NCBI RefSeq assembly: GCF_946885855.1
Contig: NZ_CAMPHH010000027.1
Location: 1 to 18,962 of the forward strand
Origin: an uncultured Actinotalea sp.
Lineage (GTDB): Bacteria > Actinomycetota > Actinomycetes > Actinomycetales > Cellulomonadaceae
Length of the DNA stretch: 18,962 nt
Direction: 5' to 3'
A program made the position numbers and the translations under genes. Positions 14,180-18,962 of this stretch are shown one piece after another (within the stretch, counting starts at the first letter, position 1; each line of letters begins with the position of its first letter). The notes under the pieces are model-generated. The model was not told the DNA's origin and ran no database searches. It saw only the letters and a list, made by a program, of their open reading frames with translations.

Positions 14180-16333
14180 TCAGCGTCCCAGCCGCTGCCA
14201 CAGGAACGTGTACGCCAGTGCGCTCATGTGCGCCGACTGGGCGTTCGTCGCGGCGCCCCCGTGCCCGCCCTCGATGTTCTCGTAGGACGTGACGTCGGCC
14301 CCGTGCTCGCGCAGCAGCGCCGCGAACTTGCGGGCGTGGCCGGGGTGCACCCGGTCGTCGCGGGTCGACGTCGTCAGCAGCAGCGGCGGGTACGCCCGCT
14401 CCGGTGCGACCAGGTGGTACGGCGACCAGCGCTGCAGGAACTCCCAGTCCGCCGGGTCGTCCGGGTCGCCGTACTCGGCCGCCCACGACGCCCCGGCGAG
14501 CAGCTTCGTGTAGCGGCGCATGTCCAGCAGCGGCACCTGGCACACGACCGCCCCGAACAGCTGGGGGTACTGCGTGAGCATGTTCCCCATGAGCAGACCG
14601 CCGTTGCTGCCGCCCTGCGTGCCGAGGCGCTCCGGTGTCGTCACGCCACGCTCGACGAGGTCCCGCGCGACGGCGGCGAAGTCCTCGTAGGCGCGGTGCC
14701 GGTTCTCCCGCAGCGCGAGCTGGTGCCAGCGCGGCCCGTACTCCCCGCCGCCCCGGATGTTCGCCAGCGCGTACGCACCGCCGCGGGACAGCCACGCGCG
14801 ACCGAGCCCGCCGGAGTAGGACGGCCGCAGCGAGATCTCGAACCCGCCGTACCCGTACAGCAGCGTCGGCACCGGGCCGACGGCGTCGCGTGGCCGGACG
14901 AGGAAGTACGGCACCACGGTGCCGTCGTCCGAGGTCACGCGGTGCTGGGTGACCTCGTGCGTCGAGCCGTCGAAGAACGCCGGGGCCGCCTTGAGGTGCT
15001 CCGGCTCGCCGACGACGCCGTCGGGCCCGATGGTCGCGCGCCCGAACGTCGATGGCGTGAGGAACCCGGTGACCGTGAACCACACGTCCTCGGAGTCGAC
15101 GCTGTCGACGGCGCGCAGCACGACCGTCCCGAGGGTCGGGGCGCCGAGGTCCGTCGGGGCGACGTCGACGCGGCGCCACCCGGCCGCCGTCGGCGTGAGG
15201 ACCTGCACGCGGTCGGTGACGTCGTCCAGCAGCGTCAGCACGAGGTGCGAGCGCGTCCACGTGGTGGCCGCGAGCGACGTCGTCGGCGTGGGCTCGAACA
15301 GCACCTCGAGGTCGCGGTCACCGGCGAGGAAGGGGTCCAGGCGCGCGGCGAGCAGCGAGCCGCCCGCGTAGGTGGCGTCCCCGACCGTCCAGTCCTCGCG
15401 CAGCTCCACGAGCAGCCACTCCCGGTGCAGCCCGACCTCGGCGCTGTCCGGGACCTCGATGCGGACCAGGGCGTCGCCCTCGCCGAGGAGGTAGGCCTCC
15501 TGGTGGTAGAAGTCGAGGGCCCGCACGACGAGATCGCGCTCGAAGCCGGGCGTCCGGTCGTGGTGGGCGGACACGGCGAGGTCGGTGACCTCCGCCTCGA
15601 AGACGACCGGCGCCTCGGTCAGCGGCGTGCCGCGCGTCCAGCGCCGCACCTGCCGGGGGTAGCCGGACGTCGTCGTCGAGCCCTCGCCCGTGTCCGTCGT
15701 CAGCCACGTCGTGTCCGCGTCGATCCAGCTGACGCCGCCCTTGGCCTCCGGGCGCTCGAAGCCGCCGTCGACGAAGGTCCGGGTCTCGAGGTCGAACTCG
15801 CGCGTGACGTCCGCGTCCGAGCCGCCGCGCGACAGGTCGACCAGCGCCCGGCGGCAGTCCGGTCGCAGGATGCTCGCGCCGTGCCAGACCCAGCCCACGC
15901 CCTCGGCCGCGGACAGCGCGTCGAGGTCGAGCAGGACGTCCCACTCGGGCTCCGCGGTCCGGTAGCTCTCCAGCGTGGTGCGGCGCCACAGGCCGCGCTC
16001 GTGCTCCTCGTCCTGCCAGACGTTGTAGAGGTAGCCGCCCGCCTCCCCGACCCCGGGGATCTTGTCCCTGGAGTCGAGCACCTCGAGGATCTCGTCGCGG
16101 ATCGTCGTGTGCAGCTCACCGCCGAGCCTTCCCAGCGCCTCGTCGTTGCGCTCGCGGACCCAGGCGAGCGCCTCGTCGCCGTCGACGTCCTCGAGCCAGA
16201 GGTACGGGTCCGGGGTGCCGGCGTCGTGGGCGGGAGCGGTGGTGCCGGTCGTGGGCGTCGCGGCGGTCGCCTCGTCCGGTGGGGCGTCGTCGTCGGCGGT
16301 CGCGGTGGTCGGAGGCGTCCCGGGAGTCGTCAC
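14180..16333 (-). CDS. Prolyl oligopeptidase family serine peptidase (S9A)
   Basis: A 717-residue oligopeptidase that cleaves short peptides after proline. An N-terminal low-complexity Thr/Ala/Pro tail of about 40 residues precedes the family start PYLWLEDVDGDEALAWVRERN. The beta-propeller fills about 60-440. The alpha/beta-hydrolase domain carries YGYGGFEISLRPSYS, NIRGGGEYGPRWH, the nucleophile S576 in GGSNGG, the acid D659 or D660 in TRDDRVHPGHA, and H691 in GGHGG, so the triad is complete. No signal peptide is seen, hence cytoplasmic. The GTG start is supported by AAGGA eight bases upstream. Length fits S9A. The gap before it carries element D, so it probably has its own promoter downstream of D. 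Confidence 0.93.
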   Translation of the reverse strand: MTTPGTPPTTATADDDAPPDEATAATPTTGTTAPAHDAGTPDPYLWLEDVDGDEALAWVRERNDEALGRLGGELHTTIRDEILEVLDSRDKIPGVGEAGGYLYNVWQDEEHERGLWRRTTLESYRTAEPEWDVLLDLDALSAAEGVGWVWHGASILRPDCRRALVDLSRGGSDADVTREFDLETRTFVDGGFERPEAKGGVSWIDADTTWLTTDTGEGSTTTSGYPRQVRRWTRGTPLTEAPVVFEAEVTDLAVSAHHDRTPGFERDLVVRALDFYHQEAYLLGEGDALVRIEVPDSAEVGLHREWLLVELREDWTVGDATYAGGSLLAARLDPFLAGDRDLEVLFEPTPTTSLAATTWTRSHLVLTLLDDVTDRVQVLTPTAAGWRRVDVAPTDLGAPTLGTVVLRAVDSVDSEDVWFTVTGFLTPSTFGRATIGPDGVVGEPEHLKAAPAFFDGSTHEVTQHRVTSDDGTVVPYFLVRPRDAVGPVPTLLYGYGGFEISLRPSYSGGLGRAWLSRGGAYALANIRGGGEYGPRWHQLALRENRHRAYEDFAAVARDLVERGVTTPERLGTQGGSNGGLLMGNMLTQYPQLFGAVVCQVPLLDMRRYTKLLAGASWAAEYGDPDDPADWEFLQRWSPYHLVAPERAYPPLLLTTSTRDDRVHPGHARKFAALLREHGADVTSYENIEGGHGGAATNAQSAHMSALAYTFLWQRLGR

Positions 16334-16414
16334 GACGCCGATCCTTCGTGCTCCGCCACCCGGACGGCAACTCCGCCGCCCCGACGCCGCCCGCCCATCC
16401 GCGGGTCGGCCGGC

Positions 16415-16524
16415 GTCGAGCCCGCCGACTCTCGTCGATTCCGCCGGGTGCCACCGGCGGACTGGATGGAGACCGGCGGACCGGATGGAGGCCGGCGGGG
16501 TGGACGGACGCCGGCGGGGTGGAC
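16415..16524. repeat. 72-bp inverted repeat element, copy D, extended by two inverted units
   Basis: Forward units GTCGAGCCCGCCGA (16415-16428) and GTCGATTCCGCCGG (16434-16447), inverted units CCGGCGGACTGGAT (16454-16467) and CCGGCGGACCGGAT (16473-16486), plus two identical extra units CCGGCGGGGTGGAC (16492-16505 and 16511-16524). Starts are 19/20/19/19/19 apart. It begins 20 bases after the stop of the minus-strand GGDEF-like gene. The remainder of 16334-16543 shows only the POP ribosome site. Confidence 0.85.
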
Positions 16525-16543
16525 GACGGCGGCAGGGGCAGCC

Positions 16544-17305
16544 TCAGCGGCGCAGGTGCTCCAGCAGGTCGACGGCGCGCTCGTGGGTCTCGGGCAGCGG
16601 TTCGATCCAGATGCGCGGCGGCTGACGCAGGAGCTCGCCGATCGCCAGCTCCTCGGCGTGCGCGTTGACCTCCTCCCGCAGGCGGCTGACGATCCCGCCG
16701 AGGTCCCCCTCCCGGGCGACGAGGATCGCGAAGGCACCGCCGCCGAGCGCGGCCATCGGGTGGCCGTGGGGGAGCGCGGCGGTGAGCGCGCGCCCCATCG
16801 CGGCGGAGCGGGCGGCGCGCCGCCACGGGTGGTGATCCCCGATGGCGACGTCGACGAGCAGCAGCGCGTGGGTGACGAAGGCGTGGTGGGCGTGGCGTCG
16901 CGCGGCGCCATAGGTCTCGGACAGCCGGACCGCCAGGTAGTCGACCGTGGGCAGGCCGGACTCCGGGTCGACGCAGCTCGCGCGCATCGGGGCGTTCTCG
17001 AGGGCGGCGGCCCAGCCCTCGCACAGGGCGCGCAGGCACTCCAGGGGCGGGACCTCACCGATGACCTCGTACAGGACCGCGAAGTCGTCGAGGGTCTCGG
17101 CGATGCCGACGCCCGTCGAGCCGCGCATCTCCCCCAGGCGGTGGGCCGCCGGGGCCGCGAAGCCGTCGGAGGTCAGCGCCTCGGTCAGCGCGTCGACGGC
17201 CGGGTGGTACCAGTCGCCGGGGCGCAGCCACACGTGCTCGACCGTCCGGGCGCGCCACTGCTCGCGCAGCTCCACCGCCGGTGTCTGGGTCGTGTCCGTC
17301 CTCAC
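16544..17305 (-). CDS. Degenerate GGDEF-domain-like protein
   Basis: A 253-residue protein with no close family I can name. Residues 1-108 are helical and unfamiliar. Residues 113-225 follow the layout of a diguanylate cyclase domain: DPESGLPTVDYLAVRL (113-128, like DPLTGLPNRRxL), ALLLVDVA (147-154), then ALGGGAFAILV (186-196) in place of RLGGDEFAILL. The catalytic GGDEF reads GGGAF and the metal-binding aspartates are not evident, so cyclase activity is unlikely. Binding of a nucleotide or a protein partner is possible. The GTG at 17305 lies only three bases beyond the two-box motif, so the transcript may be leaderless. It is divergent from the membrane-linked sigma factor gene, which suggests a regulatory role. 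Confidence 0.65.
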   Translation of the reverse strand: MRTDTTQTPAVELREQWRARTVEHVWLRPGDWYHPAVDALTEALTSDGFAAPAAHRLGEMRGSTGVGIAETLDDFAVLYEVIGEVPPLECLRALCEGWAAALENAPMRASCVDPESGLPTVDYLAVRLSETYGAARRHAHHAFVTHALLLVDVAIGDHHPWRRAARSAAMGRALTAALPHGHPMAALGGGAFAILVAREGDLGGIVSRLREEVNAHAEELAIGELLRQPPRIWIEPLPETHERAVDLLEHLRR

Positions 17306-17308
17306 GCG

Positions 17309-17348
17309 GGATGAGAGCGGGGCGCCCGGAGGTCATGACGCGACTTCG
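17309..17348 (-). promoter_or_regulatory. Two-box promoter-like motif, copy 2
   Basis: On the minus strand CGAAGTCGCGTCATGA (17348-17333), 12 unconserved bases, CCGCTCTCATCC (17320-17309). Boxes and spacing are identical to 4919-4880. The GTG start codon begins three bases after the second box, so if CTCTCA or TCTCAT is the -10 element, transcription would begin at the start codon. GTCATGAC here is also an 8-bp palindrome (17332-17339). Confidence 0.6.
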
Positions 17349-17352
17349 GGCT

Positions 17353-17379
17353 TCAGTTCGCGGGTGAAACGGCCGATGT
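17353..17379 (+). promoter_or_regulatory. Possible FliA/WhiG-type promoter for the ECF-fusion gene
   Basis: TCAG (17353-17356), 15 bases, GCCGATGT (17372-17379) has the spacing of the FliA/SigD/WhiG consensus (TAAA, 15 bases, GCCGATAA). The -10 half matches 6 of 8, and the -35 half is weak. It lies 71 bases before the ATG at 17451. Confidence 0.35.
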
Positions 17380-17450
17380 CACTCGAAGGGTCCAGAGAAG
17401 GGGCCTCGGCGGCCGTGGGACGCTGGGCACCGAACACGCGTGGAGGCGCC

Positions 17451-18962
17451 ATGACCGCTGTGGGCAGCGGGTGGGACCTCGCGAGCGATGCCGAGCTCAT
17501 CACGGCGGTGCGCGCGGGCGACAGCTCGGCCTTCGGCGTGCTCTACGAGCGCCACGCCCCCGCCGCGCGCTCGGTGGCGCGGCAGTACAGCAACTCCCAC
17601 GCGGACGCCGAGGACGCCGTCGCCGACGCCTTCTCGCGCGTGTTCGCGACCATCCGGACCGGCGGCGGCCCGGACGTGGCCTTCCGGGCCTACCTGTTCA
17701 CGGTGCTGCGTCGCGTCGCCATGCACCGCATCGAGACCGGCCGCCGCGCGCAGCCGACGGACGACCTGGAGACCTTCGAGGCCGCGACCGGCCCCGGGGT
17801 CTCGACCGAGGAACCGGCGATGCTCGACTTCGAGCGGGGCGTCGTCTCGGAGGCCTTCCGGTCGCTGCCGGAGCGGTGGCAGGCGGTGCTCTGGTACACC
17901 GAGGTCGAGCAGATGGCGCCGGCGGACATCGCCCCCGTCCTCGGCCTCACGCCGAACGGTGTCGCGGCGCTGGCGTACCGCGCGCGGGAGGGCCTGCGGC
18001 AGGCGTACCTGCAGCAGCACCTCGCCGCGCCGCTGGACGACGCGTGCCGCATCGTCAACGCCAAGCTCGGCTCCTACGTCCGCGGAGGCCTCGCCAAGCG
18101 CGAGACGGCGCTCGTGGAGTCCCACCTCGACGAGTGCCTGGCGTGCCGGGCCCTCGTGCTCGAGCTGACCGACGTCAACCACGGCATGCGCGTGGTCATC
18201 GCCCCGCTCGTGCTCGGTGCCGTCTCCTGGGCGGTGCTCGAGGGCGTCGGCTTCGGGGGCGCGGTGGCGGCCGGTGCGGCCGGAGCCACGGGTGCGGCGG
18301 GAGCGGGTGGCGCGTCCGGTGCGGGCAGCGGCGGTGCGGGCGCCACCGGTGGTGGTGCGGGGAGCGCCGGTGGTGGTGCCGGCGGGAGCGCCGGGACCGT
18401 GTCCGGCAGCGCTGCGGGCGGTGCGGCAGGTGGCGGCTCGGCGGCCGGGGCCACGTCGGGCGCGGCCGCCGGCGGATCGCTCGCCGGCGCCGGTGCGGGC
18501 GCAGGCGTGGCCGCGGGTGCGGGCGCGTCGACGGGTGTGCTCGCCGGTGCGGGCGCGGCCGGGGTGGGCGCCGCGGCGCTGGCCGGCGCTGCCGTCGCCG
18601 GTGTGACCCGGGCGCCGAGCGCGTCGGCCTCCGGGACGACCGGGACGACGACGTCGACCGGTGCCGCCGGGGCGGGGACCGGCGCGGCCGGTTCCGGCGC
18701 GGCCGGCACGGGCGCTGCAGGTGGCGCGGCGGCGGGTGCCGGTGCGGCGGCCGGGACGGGCGCGGCCGCCGGCGGTCTCGCGGCGCTGCTCGGCGGCCTG
18801 CCCCTCGGTCTCGTGGCGGCGGCGACCGCTGCGGTGGTCGCGGCCGGCCTCGTCGTCGCGGGTGCGACGGGGATGTTCAGCGGTGGCAGTGACTCCGCCG
18901 CCACCCCGACGGCGCAGCAGCCGGGTCAGGAGCCGGGGGAGCAGGCGGACGGCGGGACAGGT
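17451..18962 (+). CDS. ECF sigma factor fused to zinc-finger and membrane C-terminus (partial)
   Basis: At least 504 residues, open at the window end. Sigma-2 lies at about 27-100 (FGVLYERHAPAARSVARQYSNSHADAEDAVADAFSRVF), sigma-4 at about 132-186 (SEAFRSLPERWQAVLWYTEVEQMAPADIAPVLGLTPNGVAALAYRAREGLRQAY). A zf-HC2-like anti-sigma motif follows: H225, C229, C232 in ESHLDECLACRALV. Then comes a hydrophobic segment (about 247-266), about 180 residues of almost pure Ala/Gly with Ser/Thr, and a clear transmembrane helix (about 450-476, LGLVAAATAAVVAAGLVVAGATGMF). The visible end is Pro/Gln/Glu-rich and probably outside. Sigma and anti-sigma-like parts on one membrane-anchored chain recall ECF families with long C-terminal extensions such as ECF53, though I cannot confirm the group. 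The ATG has GGAGG four bases upstream. Confidence 0.85.
   Translation, partial: MTAVGSGWDLASDAELITAVRAGDSSAFGVLYERHAPAARSVARQYSNSHADAEDAVADAFSRVFATIRTGGGPDVAFRAYLFTVLRRVAMHRIETGRRAQPTDDLETFEAATGPGVSTEEPAMLDFERGVVSEAFRSLPERWQAVLWYTEVEQMAPADIAPVLGLTPNGVAALAYRAREGLRQAYLQQHLAAPLDDACRIVNAKLGSYVRGGLAKRETALVESHLDECLACRALVLELTDVNHGMRVVIAPLVLGAVSWAVLEGVGFGGAVAAGAAGATGAAGAGGASGAGSGGAGATGGGAGSAGGGAGGSAGTVSGSAAGGAAGGGSAAGATSGAAAGGSLAGAGAGAGVAAGAGASTGVLAGAGAAGVGAAALAGAAVAGVTRAPSASASGTTGTTTSTGAAGAGTGAAGSGAAGTGAAGGAAAGAGAAAGTGAAAGGLAALLGGLPLGLVAAATAAVVAAGLVVAGATGMFSGGSDSAATPTAQQPGQEPGEQADGGTG
18251..18790 (+). repeat. Ala/Gly low-complexity coding tract in the sigma-fusion gene
   Basis: About 540 bases built of GGTGCG, GCGGCC and GGTGGTGC-type repeats, encoding about 180 residues that are mostly Ala and Gly. 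Near-identical blocks such as GGTGCGGGCGC recur (for example around 18497, 18517 and 18548). Such a tract is prone to slippage and length change between strains, and to assembly error. Confidence 0.8.

Noticed and set aside
16415..16524. CRISPR array, suggested by repeats in regular 19-base steps
   Set aside because: Units are 14 bases with 5-6 base spacers, change orientation within the array, recur at four loci, and have no cas genes nearby.
14228..17314. A 1028-codon open frame on the plus strand across the prolyl oligopeptidase and GGDEF-like genes
   Set aside because: It is antisense to genes with clear family motifs. Long antisense frames arise in very GC-rich DNA, and its product is Arg/Gly/Val-rich with no recognisable domain.

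Overview
The window is very GC-rich actinobacterial DNA. The gene set (dnaK-grpE-dnaJ-hspR with HspR operators, a motif-bearing ECF42/DGPF operon, frequent GTG starts, 4-base GTGA gene overlaps) fits the Micrococcales, most likely Cellulomonas or a close relative. That genus guess rests on gene content and style only. I see no tRNA, rRNA, insertion sequence, phage gene or CRISPR array.

Layout. (1) 5-1495 (+): methylmalonate-semialdehyde dehydrogenase, tail-to-tail with (2) an operon on the minus strand (3560-1508) of two DGPF/YCII proteins and an ECF42-type sigma factor, with an ECF42-like promoter at 3648-3622. (3) 4838-3724 (-): an anti-sigma-like HATPase and a YdeI/OmdA-family protein, overlapping by 4 bases. 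(4) 5090-6858 (+): a probable lipoprotein and an orphan AbiEi/DUF559-like protein. (5) 8281-6986 (-): an M20 metallopeptidase, divergent from (6) a MOSC protein, 8443-9126 (+). (7) 9276-13670 (+): the heat-shock cluster with two HAIR operators, dnaK, grpE, a zinc-finger-less dnaJ, and the repressor gene hspR. (8) 14108-13728 (-): a small SdpI-like membrane protein. (9) 16333-14180 (-): a prolyl oligopeptidase. (10) 17305-16544 (-): a degenerate GGDEF-like protein, divergent from (11) 17451 to the window end (+): an ECF sigma factor fused to a zinc-finger/membrane C-terminus, cut by the window edge.

Two signals are not explained by the genes. First, four intergenic copies of a 72-bp element (5708-5779, 6889-6960, 9164-9235, 16415-16486, the last extended to 16524). 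Each is built from 14-base units, two forward then two inverted, with unit starts always 19, 20 and 19 bases apart. Each lies 20-40 bases beyond a stop codon. Second, a two-box promoter-like motif (16 and 12 identical bases separated by 12 variable bases) upstream of both the HATPase gene (4880-4919) and the degenerate GGDEF gene (17309-17348), 12.4 kb apart, which suggests one shared regulon.

Regulation is a theme: two ECF sigma factors of unusual architecture, an anti-sigma-like kinase, a MerR-type repressor with its operators, and a GGDEF-derived protein lie in under 19 kb. Several genes also appear to be leaderless, with a -10-like TANNNT placed 6-7 bases before a GTG start.
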